Shown in pieces: positions 44,188-53,040 of a stretch of DNA of 64,000 nucleotides. Position 1 is the first letter of the stretch. Each line of letters opens with the position of its first letter. The position numbers and the translations under genes were made by a program. Source of the stretch: JAHFTY01 sp964584785 (GTDB lineage Bacteria; Acidobacteriota; Terriglobia; 20CM-2-55-15); the NCBI GenBank assembly GCA_964584785.1, contig CAZPBY010000010.1, positions 67,644 through 131,643 on the forward strand. The letters are read 5' to 3'. The notes beneath the pieces were generated by a model. That model saw only the letters and a list, made by a program, of their open reading frames with translations, did not search any database and was not told where the DNA came from.

Positions 44188-44895
44188 ATGGAAACCAAAC
44201 AGATCACTCGTACGGCCGGTAAATGGCTCGCAGGCAGTATCGGTTTGGCCGTCGCCTCATACGCTGCATACGCCGGTATCACCTGGGTTCGTTACGGACA
44301 TCCGAAGCGAGCGAGTGACGAAGATGCCGATGCTTTGATGGATGATTTCATGCCCCGGTTCGACGTCGTCGAACGTCACAGTGTGCGCGTCGCCGCACCG
44401 GCGGAGATCGCGCTGGCAGCCGCAGTCGATGTGGACATGGAAAGCAGTGCGGCTATTCGCGCGATCCTCAAAGCGAGGGAACTACTTCTTCGCAGCCGCC
44501 CGCAGCACGTCGTCCGGCCGCGAGGACTCCTTGCCCAGGCGAAATCCCTGGGTTGGGGACAATTGGCGGAACAGCCAGGCCGCGAAATCCTGATGGGAGC
44601 TGTGACGAAACCATGGGAAGCCAATCCGGTCTTCGTCGCTTTGCCGTCGGATGAGTTCGCAACGTTTCAGGAACCCGGCTACGTCAAGATCATTTGGACG
44701 TTGCGGGCAGATCCGGCCGGCAACGAAGAGTCCATTCTCCGAACAGAGACCCGTGCCGTCGCCACGGATACCAGCGCCCGACGCAAGTTCCGTAGATACT
44801 GGTCGCTGCTGTCGCCGGGAATCATCGCTATCCGAATTGCAATGCGCTCTGCCGTGAAAGCCTCGGCCGAACGCCGTTGGCGAGAAGCGGCTTAG
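44188..44895 (+). CDS. SRPBCC-family protein with N-terminal membrane helix
   Basis: The 235-residue protein has one N-terminal hydrophobic helix (WLAGSIGLAVASYAAYAGI) followed by a START/SRPBCC-like domain (VRVAAPAEIALAAAVDVDM, KIIWTLRADPAGNEESILRTETRA). It follows the multicopper oxidase by 36 bp with its own GAGGAAA ribosome site and is probably cotranscribed. SRPBCC proteins bind hydrophobic ligands. No specific function is assigned. Confidence 0.75.
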   Translation: METKQITRTAGKWLAGSIGLAVASYAAYAGITWVRYGHPKRASDEDADALMDDFMPRFDVVERHSVRVAAPAEIALAAAVDVDMESSAAIRAILKARELLLRSRPQHVVRPRGLLAQAKSLGWGQLAEQPGREILMGAVTKPWEANPVFVALPSDEFATFQEPGYVKIIWTLRADPAGNEESILRTETRAVATDTSARRKFRRYWSLLSPGIIAIRIAMRSAVKASAERRWREAA

Positions 44896-44909
44896 TGGGA
44901 AGTCTGTGC

Positions 44910-45055
44910 TGTAGGCGCCGGCTTCAGCCGGCGCGTGCGCGAAGCGCAGGGTATTTGACGAATTCCTGGACTCTATTTCGATAACAACTGCCTGTCGGTG
45001 TGCTCACACACCCTGCGCCTATCGGCGCACGCCCCGGCTGAAGCCGGCGCCTACA
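44910..45055. repeat. MITE/REPIN-like inverted repeat
   Basis: Arms of about 45 bp (44910-44952 and 45010-45055) are near-perfect complements starting TGTAGGCGCCGGCTTCAGCC and ending at ACCCTGCGC, around a 57-base centre. It lies in the 242-bp gap between convergent genes (SRPBCC protein and MtrB) and may also terminate both. The GGCGCCGGCTTC wording recurs near 22400. No reading frame inside. Confidence 0.75.
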
Positions 45056-45137
45056 TACGCCGCAATTGGTCTCAAGCGACCCACAGTGCCCGAGCGAAGC
45101 GAGTGGAGCACCGTGTTGTTAAGAATCCTGGGTCAAT

Positions 45138-47816
45138 TCAAAAGCGATACTCCAGTGTTGCGATAATGATGTGCGATCGAAACGAAGGCTGGTCCGCACC
45201 GAGGAACAGGTATCGCGCCGCCGCAGTATCGCCGACGACAAAGCCGGGATAGTAGGGGTTGGGCGATTTGATCGTGAGGTTTGTCCCCACGTTCACGCAC
45301 GGCGAACTGACAACAACAGTGCCCGCACCGACACAACCCATGTATGGCGTCATCGCCGAGGTTTGATAGTCACGGTTGTCGAAGCGCTGGAAGCGGTACT
45401 CGAACTTCGGCATAAGGTTCGGAGACAGCTTGAATTTGAACACAGCCGCGACATCGTGAATGCGGGTCGTCGTCTGCGGGTAATCCTCGGCCGCGCTGCC
45501 CGCTGTGAGAACAAACTGGTTCGGCCCGCTGGTGATCGTCGGGTCGCCAATAGCACGAGAAAACACATTTCCTTTTGAGGCGGACAGCGAGTAGTAGGGT
45601 GAGAACCAGACTCGCTTGCCGATGAAGAAGTCCAGTCCGCCGGCATAGGTGTCGAAGAAATCGCGCGTCGTGCTTTCCCAGTCGTTGTTCGCTGTATCGC
45701 ACCCGCTGCAGGTCAGGATGGTCTGAACGCCGGACGTAGGCGTGCGGCTTCGCGAGATCATCCGTTTGTAGTAATTTTCGCGTGTGTATTCAGCGAAAAC
45801 CGATACTTCAGGTGAGACAGTGTAGGTCGTTTCTAAAGTGTAAATCCACGACAGGTCATTCATGAATCCGTAGAGGTAGTAAGGGCGAGTGCCGCCTGGA
45901 ACAAAATTCAGCGCAGTTGGACTGTTCACACCACCCTGCCGGTTGAAGTCGCTCTGAATTGTCTGGAACGTCCCCCCGAAACTGAGTTGTCCCAGATCGT
46001 ACTGGATCAATACATCACCGCGGTTCAGGATGCGAGCCGCTTCGTCGAAGCGGCGGTGGCAGCGCTGTTCCTCGGTGAAAACAACGCTTGCGGATGTGCA
46101 TTCAATCTCCGCTCCGGTTACAGGATCGGATGCCGCCTCGTCCTGGTATTCCTTGGGATCGCGGTTTTGGTGGCGGCCTGAAATCCGGAACATGAGGTCC
46201 GGCGTCGGGCTGAGATCGACCGCGGCGAAGAATGTGTTTTCCGTGGAACGCTCAACATCGCGGTGGGAACGGTCGAACCATTCTGTGTCCCAGCCAACTT
46301 TGGCGGAACTCCGTTTTCCCAGATAGTAATTACCGCTGAACTCGAGGGTCTTGCGGTTGTATCCCGGATTACTGCGGCCCGCCGTTTCAACCACCCCGGG
46401 AATCGCCTGCCCGGTCGCGGTGGAGTTTGCCCCGATGACGTCGCCCTGGATTGGCGTCAGCTCAAACACCGCCGTGTTGTTGTTGTAATCGTAGTGTCGA
46501 TACTTCACTTCAAGGTTGAGATCCGGCGTAACCTTACTTACAGCAGTCCAATTCATGGCTAGTGTCTGCTTATTCCCCGTCAAACTCGATGCCGGCAGAG
46601 GCGCAAGCCCGGTGATTGCGGAATTTGCCGTGTACGGCAGGAAAGGATCGTTTTGGCGCAGCCATCCGTTAGAACCCGACCCCATCACACGAAGGTATTT
46701 ACCGGCATTGAATGCGCCCGCGAGATTCAGATAGTTCGCCCTATTGTTGGGATACGTGCTCATTTCGCCGTGAGCGGGCACAGCCGAGATCGCGCAATTC
46801 ACGGCAGGTGCCGCAGGGGTGCAACCGCTTCCGGACGAAATGATCTGGACAGGAATATCCGCTGTGGCGAACGGCGCGTCGAACCGCATGGAATGCACAT
46901 CCGTTTTGAAGAAGGATCCCAGGTAGCCGAACTGGACCCCCCAATCTTTCTTACCGTACTCACTCATCGCGCGGACGGTGTTGTTGACGTAATCAATCGC
47001 TTCAGGCAGCTCAACACCACTACCGGGACTCTGCCGGTTGCTCGAAGTTCCGGGCTGAGAACTCCCCGCGGCTGACGGACTGGAGTTGAGAATCGCCCCG
47101 ATGGGACGAGTGCCCTTTTCGGTGTCGCGAGTGTAGCCGAGACCAAGGTTCCAGCCGGAATTCCAGTCGTAATTGAACAAGCCGGTGCCGGCTCGTCTTT
47201 GAATTTTCGGAACGATGAACTGCTCGGCGGGAATGATCTGAGTGGCGATGTAGCTCGGCAGCGTATTGTTGATTTGCGCTGTTGTTCCGTTCGATGACGC
47301 CGTTTGCAAAGCCTGCCGCACAGCTAACGGCATCGTAAACACACCGGGCTGAGTCTGGCTGTAAAAACTCCGAGCGGTGTTCGAGTAAGTATGCGGAATC
47401 TCCTCGTACCTAACTCGCAATTTGAATCTTCCGTATTTACCGAACGTCGCGAGGTGGCTCTGATTGTTGTAGAAACTTCGCTGCGTTTCATACTTCAAGT
47501 AATTCTCGGGGCCCAGCACGTCATCGAGACTGATGCTGGCGCTCCGCACGAGAACATTCTTTCGAATATCACTGTACTCGTTCAGCTTGGATGTCTTAAG
47601 GGCCGGTATGAAAGGAAGATCGGGCCGGCCATATACATCGCCCCAGAAATATCGATAGCCGAACTCGACGCGGCCTCGTTCGCCGCGGACCTCCGGTGGA
47701 AACTCGTCCTTTATTTCCTGCTTGCCGTCCGATTTCGGTTGTTGTGCCGGCAGGACCGGCGCCATTACGAACATCGCAGCGAGTCCCATCATGAGTGCGT
47801 TAACGATGCGGTTCAT
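45138..47816 (-). CDS. MtrB/PioB-family outer-membrane beta-barrel
   Basis: The 892-residue protein has a signal peptide (MNRIVNALMMGLAAMFVMA...PAQ), then alternating beta strands rich in aromatic residues, ending in the outer-membrane terminal motif LEYRF. Sequence blocks such as GYRYFWGDVYGRPD and RFKLRVRYEEIPHTYSNTAR match the MtrB/PioB decaheme-associated porins. It would sheathe the adjacent decaheme cytochrome to move electrons across the outer membrane. GGAGG lies upstream of the start. The decaheme gene is 14-bp upstream in the operon. Confidence 0.88.
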   Translation of the reverse strand: MNRIVNALMMGLAAMFVMAPVLPAQQPKSDGKQEIKDEFPPEVRGERGRVEFGYRYFWGDVYGRPDLPFIPALKTSKLNEYSDIRKNVLVRSASISLDDVLGPENYLKYETQRSFYNNQSHLATFGKYGRFKLRVRYEEIPHTYSNTARSFYSQTQPGVFTMPLAVRQALQTASSNGTTAQINNTLPSYIATQIIPAEQFIVPKIQRRAGTGLFNYDWNSGWNLGLGYTRDTEKGTRPIGAILNSSPSAAGSSQPGTSSNRQSPGSGVELPEAIDYVNNTVRAMSEYGKKDWGVQFGYLGSFFKTDVHSMRFDAPFATADIPVQIISSGSGCTPAAPAVNCAISAVPAHGEMSTYPNNRANYLNLAGAFNAGKYLRVMGSGSNGWLRQNDPFLPYTANSAITGLAPLPASSLTGNKQTLAMNWTAVSKVTPDLNLEVKYRHYDYNNNTAVFELTPIQGDVIGANSTATGQAIPGVVETAGRSNPGYNRKTLEFSGNYYLGKRSSAKVGWDTEWFDRSHRDVERSTENTFFAAVDLSPTPDLMFRISGRHQNRDPKEYQDEAASDPVTGAEIECTSASVVFTEEQRCHRRFDEAARILNRGDVLIQYDLGQLSFGGTFQTIQSDFNRQGGVNSPTALNFVPGGTRPYYLYGFMNDLSWIYTLETTYTVSPEVSVFAEYTRENYYKRMISRSRTPTSGVQTILTCSGCDTANNDWESTTRDFFDTYAGGLDFFIGKRVWFSPYYSLSASKGNVFSRAIGDPTITSGPNQFVLTAGSAAEDYPQTTTRIHDVAAVFKFKLSPNLMPKFEYRFQRFDNRDYQTSAMTPYMGCVGAGTVVVSSPCVNVGTNLTIKSPNPYYPGFVVGDTAAARYLFLGADQPSFRSHIIIATLEYRF

Positions 47817-47829
47817 GAATCGCCTCCGT

Positions 47830-48807
47830 TCAGCGCAGGAACATCTGTCCTGACGGATGGTTCGAGCCGTGGATTTTGGAATGGCAGTTTGTGCAACCTC
47901 TATTGAAGTCGCGTACGGAATTCAGCAATGTCGGCGTCGTGGGATGACGGCTCGTCACATGACACGAATCGCAGACGCGCGGCATGCGGACCTTCAGCAG
48001 CTGCGGATTGTTCGTCCCATGCGGTTCGTGGCACGTCGCGCAGTTTTCCATTACCGGCGGGTGTTCCCAGAGGAAGGGCCCGCGGCGTTCCTGGTGACAA
48101 CTCAGACAGTTCTCATTCGTTGTCGCCTGGATCAGCTGCTTGGGGTTCGGACTGCCATGTGGGTTGTGGCAACTTGTGCAGGTCACCTTTCCCTCACGGT
48201 AGGGCATATGGGAGGATCGCTGTAATTGTGCTTTGCGCATCTGGTGGCACGTCAGGCACAACTCCGGTTGTGGTTGCCTGGTGCCGTGAAGGTCCGTCAG
48301 CGGCGCGTTGTAGCGAGCATCCGCGGACAGTTTGCGTATGGGCTGCGGCTCGTGCCCCACGTGACAATCCGTACAGGCGACCCGCCGTGTCTCGTGCGGG
48401 CTGCCTTGCCAGAAAAGCCGGTTTCCCCGTTCGTGACAAGAGAGGCAAGCGCCGTTTCTTTCGTCAACCGGGTTGCGGGTGTCTTTTGTGAATCGGACGG
48501 GGATGGTGTCCTTGCCGCCTCCAGCCTCGACGTGGGCCTTGCCCGGTCCATGACATGTCTCACATCCCAGCTTCTCCTTTTCATTCTTCGGATGGGCGAA
48601 GGCTTTACCCATGACCGTGTTCTGAAAATGCTTGGTCTGATCCTCATGGCATAGCGCGCAGGCCTCGCTGCCGGCATATTCGGCGGTCGCGGCGGTTTGC
48701 GCTTTTTGCTCCTCAGCTGGTCTGGGGCTGGCGGCGCGAGTGGAGATCAGCAGGAGCATTAAAATCACAACGGCACCGATGGATAACGTGCTGGGTTTTA
48801 GCCTCAT
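47830..48807 (-). CDS. Periplasmic decaheme cytochrome c (MtrA/DmsE/PioA-like)
   Basis: ATG at 48807 is chosen because GGAGG is 7 bases upstream; the ATG at 48813 is too close. The 325 residues have a signal peptide and ten CxxCH motifs: CALCH, CETCH, CLSCH, CTDCH, CLTCH, CTSCH, CLSCH, CATCH, CDSCH and CTNCH. This count and length match MtrA/DmsE decaheme proteins. It is followed after 13 bp by the MtrB-like porin, so together they form a porin-cytochrome conduit. No outer-surface MtrC/OmcA-like gene is in the window. Confidence 0.92.
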   Translation of the reverse strand: MRLKPSTLSIGAVVILMLLLISTRAASPRPAEEQKAQTAATAEYAGSEACALCHEDQTKHFQNTVMGKAFAHPKNEKEKLGCETCHGPGKAHVEAGGGKDTIPVRFTKDTRNPVDERNGACLSCHERGNRLFWQGSPHETRRVACTDCHVGHEPQPIRKLSADARYNAPLTDLHGTRQPQPELCLTCHQMRKAQLQRSSHMPYREGKVTCTSCHNPHGSPNPKQLIQATTNENCLSCHQERRGPFLWEHPPVMENCATCHEPHGTNNPQLLKVRMPRVCDSCHVTSRHPTTPTLLNSVRDFNRGCTNCHSKIHGSNHPSGQMFLR

Positions 48808-48933
48808 GCGCATGCCTCCGTCATTTTGTGTTGCATGTTTGAAACCGTTCTACCGCCACGGCTTATATATCTGAAAAGTGTTAGTGACGCGCAATTTGGA
48901 ATGAACAGGCGCTGGCATCATTTCGGTCCTTGT

Positions 48934-48944
48934 GACAATTTGTC
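48934..48944. promoter_or_regulatory. Dyad GACAATTTGTC upstream of the decaheme operon
   Basis: An 11-bp perfect dyad (GACAA-T-TTGTC) lies about 127 bp before the decaheme start and 68 bp past the nonaheme stop. A weak promoter, TTGCGC then AGATATATAAG, lies closer to the gene. Regulator unknown. Confidence 0.3.
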
Positions 48945-49011
48945 GTTTTTTCGCCAGCAACCGGCATCAAGCCGTGTCTTCATGACGCGTTGGTTATCGT
49001 CCGAAAACGTT

Positions 49012-50286
49012 CTACTGTCTCTCAATTTGCCGGATCTTCAAATAAATGCTCACAACCGCAAGGCCAATCATAATCAGCGAAACGGCCAGTCCTTTCCGAC
49101 GAAACTGCAGCTCGCCGATCGCGTCCTCGCCGGAACGGTGTGCTTTCTCCGCGATCGCGACACTTGCGTCGATAACTTCGTCAAGAGCCGCCGGATTAAA
49201 GCTGTGAATCACGACCCGGCCGTTAATCAGACCATCGCGGGCGCCGGTCAACTCGAAGCGCGGGCGGCTTACTTCCATACCCGCCCGTGCCGCCTGAGTC
49301 AAAATCTGATCCGCCGCCCGGATCTTGCCGTCGAGTTCATCAAACCGCCGGTGCATCGATTCAGCGGCTAAGAAGCCGGGTTCACCTTTATCGTGACACC
49401 TCACACACACGGCCTGCGGCGTCGAGCCGATCATGCCGTCGTTCGTATGCCGGATCTCGTGATTGCTGTGACACACAACACATTCCGAAACTCCCATCGC
49501 ATCAAAAGAGACCTTGTGAGGACTGGTCGCAAACAATTCGGCTTGTCGTACATGGCACGTTCCGCAGACGTTGCCGATAGCTCGGATTCCAGGCGGTGCG
49601 GCGCCGTGGTTGCCGTGGCAGTCATTGCATGTCGGCGCAGACAAGTCTTGTTTGACTAATGCTTCGGCATGCACGCTCTGGTTGTACTTTGCAAACTGGT
49701 CCGTCGGAATACCGTATGGCTTCATGTATTCCGCGTCAGCGTGGCAGCGGCCGCATGTCCTCGCGACATTTGTCGCAAATACCGGAGCAGTCGAATCCTT
49801 GACGGCCTTCACCCCGTGAGATCCGTGGCAACTGATGCATGTCGCGGCTCTCGCGTCGCCCTGGGCGACCTTTCGGCCATGCACACTTGTGGCGTATTCC
49901 ATTTCCTGGTCCACGCGAATGGCGGGATTGTATTGCTTCATCACATCAGCGTTGCTGTGACACCTTCCGCAGAGAGCCTGCACCTGACGGGGAGTGGGCG
50001 TTCCCACGAAACCTTTGCGAGGATCCATGGCGCGATCATGGTCATCGTCGTTCGGATCCCCTCCATGACAATTGGCGCAGGACAAGCCACGCCGCCCGTG
50101 GACATCGTTCGCGATTTCCTTGATCGGCACAGCCAGTTCGTCTCCGACCTCGGCGTGACAACGTACACATGAACTCTGCGCTGCCGGCGTACTCGTCTGA
50201 GCGTTGATTGACGAACTGGTCCAGGTCAGATAAACAAGTCCGGCAAAGAAGATCACAACCCATTTGAAACGTTTTTGCAGCATCAT
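49012..50286 (-). CDS. Membrane-anchored nonaheme cytochrome c
   Basis: ATG at 50286 with GGAG upstream gives 424 residues; a GTG at 50307 overlapping the cytochrome b stop is possible. There is an N-terminal hydrophobic helix or signal, nine CxxCH motifs (CVRCH, CANCH, CGRCH, CISCH, CGRCH, CNDCH, CGTCH, CVVCH, CVRCH), a helical region, and a C-terminal membrane helix (LIMIGLAVVSIYL). It follows cytochrome b and Rieske genes and probably replaces cytochrome c1 as the electron acceptor. Confidence 0.9.
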   Translation of the reverse strand: MMLQKRFKWVVIFFAGLVYLTWTSSSINAQTSTPAAQSSCVRCHAEVGDELAVPIKEIANDVHGRRGLSCANCHGGDPNDDDHDRAMDPRKGFVGTPTPRQVQALCGRCHSNADVMKQYNPAIRVDQEMEYATSVHGRKVAQGDARAATCISCHGSHGVKAVKDSTAPVFATNVARTCGRCHADAEYMKPYGIPTDQFAKYNQSVHAEALVKQDLSAPTCNDCHGNHGAAPPGIRAIGNVCGTCHVRQAELFATSPHKVSFDAMGVSECVVCHSNHEIRHTNDGMIGSTPQAVCVRCHDKGEPGFLAAESMHRRFDELDGKIRAADQILTQAARAGMEVSRPRFELTGARDGLINGRVVIHSFNPAALDEVIDASVAIAEKAHRSGEDAIGELQFRRKGLAVSLIMIGLAVVSIYLKIRQIERQ

Positions 50287-50303
50287 GAACTCCACGATCG
50301 GTT

Positions 50304-51377
50304 TCACGTCAGGTAGGCCGCCAGTGTCAGCGCCGTGATGTAGAGTACCGTCAGAATGCCCACCACGGTCAAAGCCGCAGCCACCCCACGTCCACGGCGG
50401 CTCTCGATGAAAGGCACCAACAGCAGAGCCATCCCGGCAGCACCAAACGCCAGCACACCGAGAACTTCGCCGTCCAGCCGGCCCACCTTCGCCGGAATCC
50501 ATTTCAGAGTTTGAAACATAAAGACGAAGAACCACTCCGGGCGGATACCCGCAGGCGCCGGTGCGAATGGGTCGGCCTTTTCACCGAGCTCCCATGGAAA
50601 TATGGCAGCGAGCCCGGCCAGTGTGCCTAACATGATCAGCCATCCCATGGCGTCGCGCAGAATGAAGTTCGGAAAAAACTTCATGGACCGCTGCGGTTCC
50701 GGTACGGAATCCGGAACATGCATGCCATGTTTCTGCACCAGAAAAAGGTGCGTCGCGAGAATAGCGATCGTAATGGCGGGAAGTATCGCAACGTGAAAAC
50801 CGTAGAATCGAGTCAGAGTCGCACCCGTTACCTCGTCGCCGCCGCGCAAAAACCGGACAAGAAAAGGACCTGCCACTGGAACGACGCCGGCAACCTCAGT
50901 CCCTACCTTTGTTGCAAAAAATGCCAGCGTGTTCCACGGCAGTAGATAACCGCTGAAACCGAAAGCAAGCGCCAGGAAAAACAGAAGGACGCCGCTCGTC
51001 CATGTGATTTCCCTTGGCGCCCGGTAAGCTTTGAGGAAATACACACTGAACATATGCACGAACATCATCGCGATCATCAAATTGGCAGACCAGCTGTGGA
51101 GCGAGCGCACAAGCCAGCCAAAACGCACTTGTGTCATGATGAATTCCACGCTCTCAAAAGCGGATTCGGCGCTCGGCCGGTAGTAGAGCAGCAGCAGCAT
51201 TCCCGTCACGATCTGGATCGAGAACAGAAAGAGGGTCATCCCGCCGAAGTAATACCAGATCGAGTGTCGATGGATGGGAACGACCTTCTTGATCATCAGT
51301 GATTGAATGGCACCGAGCCCAAGTCTTTGGTCCAGCCAGCTCGTGAGTCGACTTTCGTTCTTAGGCATGGATTTCAC
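50304..51377 (-). CDS. Cytochrome b of a bc1/b6f-type complex
   Basis: The 357-residue protein has about eight membrane helices. The heme ligand pairs are LHSWSANLMIAMMFVHMF and FHVAILPAITIAILATHLF, spaced 13 and 14 residues. The Qo motif is GIRPEWFFVFMFQ (PEWF, compared with PEWY). It oxidises quinol and passes electrons to the Rieske protein and, through the second heme, across the membrane. Start at GTG 51377 overlaps the Rieske stop; ATG at 51368 is an alternative. Confidence 0.94.
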   Translation of the reverse strand: MKSMPKNESRLTSWLDQRLGLGAIQSLMIKKVVPIHRHSIWYYFGGMTLFLFSIQIVTGMLLLLYYRPSAESAFESVEFIMTQVRFGWLVRSLHSWSANLMIAMMFVHMFSVYFLKAYRAPREITWTSGVLLFFLALAFGFSGYLLPWNTLAFFATKVGTEVAGVVPVAGPFLVRFLRGGDEVTGATLTRFYGFHVAILPAITIAILATHLFLVQKHGMHVPDSVPEPQRSMKFFPNFILRDAMGWLIMLGTLAGLAAIFPWELGEKADPFAPAPAGIRPEWFFVFMFQTLKWIPAKVGRLDGEVLGVLAFGAAGMALLLVPFIESRRGRGVAAALTVVGILTVLYITALTLAAYLT

Positions 51378-51805
51378 TTTCGGGAAACGACAATGTCGTC
51401 ACCCGCAAGATTCACGGCGTACTGATCCAATGGGCGCGGAGGCGGCCCAGCGACATTCATTCCATTGAGATCGAACTGGCCACCATGACAGGCGCACCAG
51501 ATGTGTTGCAGATCTTCGCGATACTGCACGGTGCAATTGAGGTGCGTGCACACCGCTGAGAATGCCCGGTATTCGCCGGCAGAGGTACGTACCAGGATTC
51601 CCGGGCGGCTTCCGAACTTAAAAATCCTGGCGGAGTTTGTTTTCAGTTCCTTCACGGAACCGGCAAGGACGTTATTCTGTTGTGCCTCGCTCAGCGCCGG
51701 TGGGATGAGGAACTGAACGATGGGATATAGGATCGACAGCGCAGTTGCACCAATGCTCGAGTAGAACAAGTAGTCGATTAGGGAACGCCGGCTCAAATCC
51801 GCCAT
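51374..51805 (-). CDS. Rieske [2Fe-2S] protein
   Basis: ATG at 51805 with GGGAGGAG upstream gives 143 residues. One N-terminal membrane helix (IGATALSILYPIVQFL) anchors the periplasmic domain. The cluster boxes are VCTHLNCTVQY and CACHGGQFDLNG, with both Cys-His pairs intact. It takes electrons from quinol at the Qo site of cytochrome b. It lies between a USP gene and cytochrome b, all on the minus strand. Confidence 0.94.
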   Translation of the reverse strand: MADLSRRSLIDYLFYSSIGATALSILYPIVQFLIPPALSEAQQNNVLAGSVKELKTNSARIFKFGSRPGILVRTSAGEYRAFSAVCTHLNCTVQYREDLQHIWCACHGGQFDLNGMNVAGPPPRPLDQYAVNLAGDDIVVSRK

Positions 51806-51849
51806 TGGCTCCTCCCCGCTTGCGTTCGCATGATCGCGCAAGTGTCGAG

Positions 51850-52785
51850 TTACGCAACGGCGACGTTTTTCGCTTCATTTGCAGGATCGGGCACCGAGAG
51901 CACCGGAACGTGTGACAAACGGATCACGCGTTCGGCGGTGGAACCCAGCAACGCCCGTTCAACCATAGTCTTCCTGCGAATGTCCATCCCGATCAAGTCG
52001 GCGTCCCTCCCTTTGGCTACCCGAAAAAATTCCTTTGACGGACCCCCCTCCGTCACCCTTGGAGTGATATTCACTCCCTCTGCCGGCTCCCTCCGGATCG
52101 CTGTCCACAAACGCTCGAGCGAATCCTCACGCAAGGTTTCCAGTTGCTCGGGCAAGTAGCCGGCCTCCGCACCCCAATACATGTCTTCCGCTGCCGTGTA
52201 CACGTGCAGCACAGTCAGGTGGGCGCCGGTTCCGCGCGCCAATTCTGTGCAAAACTTCAATCCGACGTCAGCGCTCTCTGAGAGGTCGGTAGCGTACAGA
52301 ATCTCGTTGAGCGGAACCGGACCAACGTTGTGGAGTTCCTTAGCAGGATTCAAATGAGAAACTGTCAGTATCGGAACTGGGAGTTTGCGCAGCATTCGCT
52401 CGGTCAGCGAACCGAGGAGCAACCGATCTAACACGTTCCGGCCGTGCGCGCCCATCACCACGAGGCTGATGCCCTCGTCTTTGATGGTAGCGAGCAGCTC
52501 GCTTCGAACCTCGCCGACTTTGACGATTGTCTGCAGGTTAACGCGATCTCGAAGCTCTTCCGGCACAAGCGCAGGCAGCATCGATTTCGCGGATCTCGCC
52601 TGTTCTTTTTCGAACGCGTAGCTTTCGGCCGGAAACGTGTAGATGAGCGCGGTTGAGGTAGGAACGATGTGAGCCAATACCAGTCGTGACTTGAACTGCA
52701 GTGCCATGGAAAGTCCGTACCGCACGGCGACTTTTGATGGTTCCGAAAAATCAACCGGCACCAGTATTTTGTCGATGCTGATCAT
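51850..52785 (-). CDS. Tandem universal stress protein
   Basis: The 311 residues form two UspA domains: the first has VVMGAHGRNVLDRLLLGS (ATP motif) and ends RKLPVPILTV; the second has IGMDIRRKTMVERALLGST. It is 44 bp upstream of the Rieske gene and is probably the first gene of the Rieske/cytochrome b operon. USPs near respiratory genes are often hypoxia-induced (family knowledge). An FNR-like site lies 203 bp upstream. Confidence 0.9.
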   Translation of the reverse strand: MISIDKILVPVDFSEPSKVAVRYGLSMALQFKSRLVLAHIVPTSTALIYTFPAESYAFEKEQARSAKSMLPALVPEELRDRVNLQTIVKVGEVRSELLATIKDEGISLVVMGAHGRNVLDRLLLGSLTERMLRKLPVPILTVSHLNPAKELHNVGPVPLNEILYATDLSESADVGLKFCTELARGTGAHLTVLHVYTAAEDMYWGAEAGYLPEQLETLREDSLERLWTAIRREPAEGVNITPRVTEGGPSKEFFRVAKGRDADLIGMDIRRKTMVERALLGSTAERVIRLSHVPVLSVPDPANEAKNVAVA

Positions 52786-52987
52786 GGCTCGATCCTCCTC
52801 TGACCGCCCGTCCGCAATTACCCTCTTAGATGCAATTGATGGACCGCCGTTGGCAGTCGGGCGAAAGCGGAATCAATAGACTTAGCACGCTGGGTTACTC
52901 TCTCTTCGTGCCAAGCGGAGCGAAACGGTTGCCACGTTTGCCGACAAAAACGAACGGCCGGGCGTGCGATTGACGAATTGTCTGTAA

Positions 52988-53001
52988 TTGAACCTGGTCA
53001 A
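52988..53001. promoter_or_regulatory. FNR/CRP-like site TTGA-N6-TCAA
   Basis: TTGAACCTGGTCAA matches the TTGAT-N4-ATCAA core at 8 outer positions but not at the two inner ones. It is in the 255-bp gap between hemN (3' end) and the USP/Rieske operon, 203 bp upstream of the USP start. Anaerobic control is inference. Confidence 0.35.
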
Positions 53002-53040
53002 CGTCCACATTTTGACGAGTGTGTTAGCTCCACTACGGGT

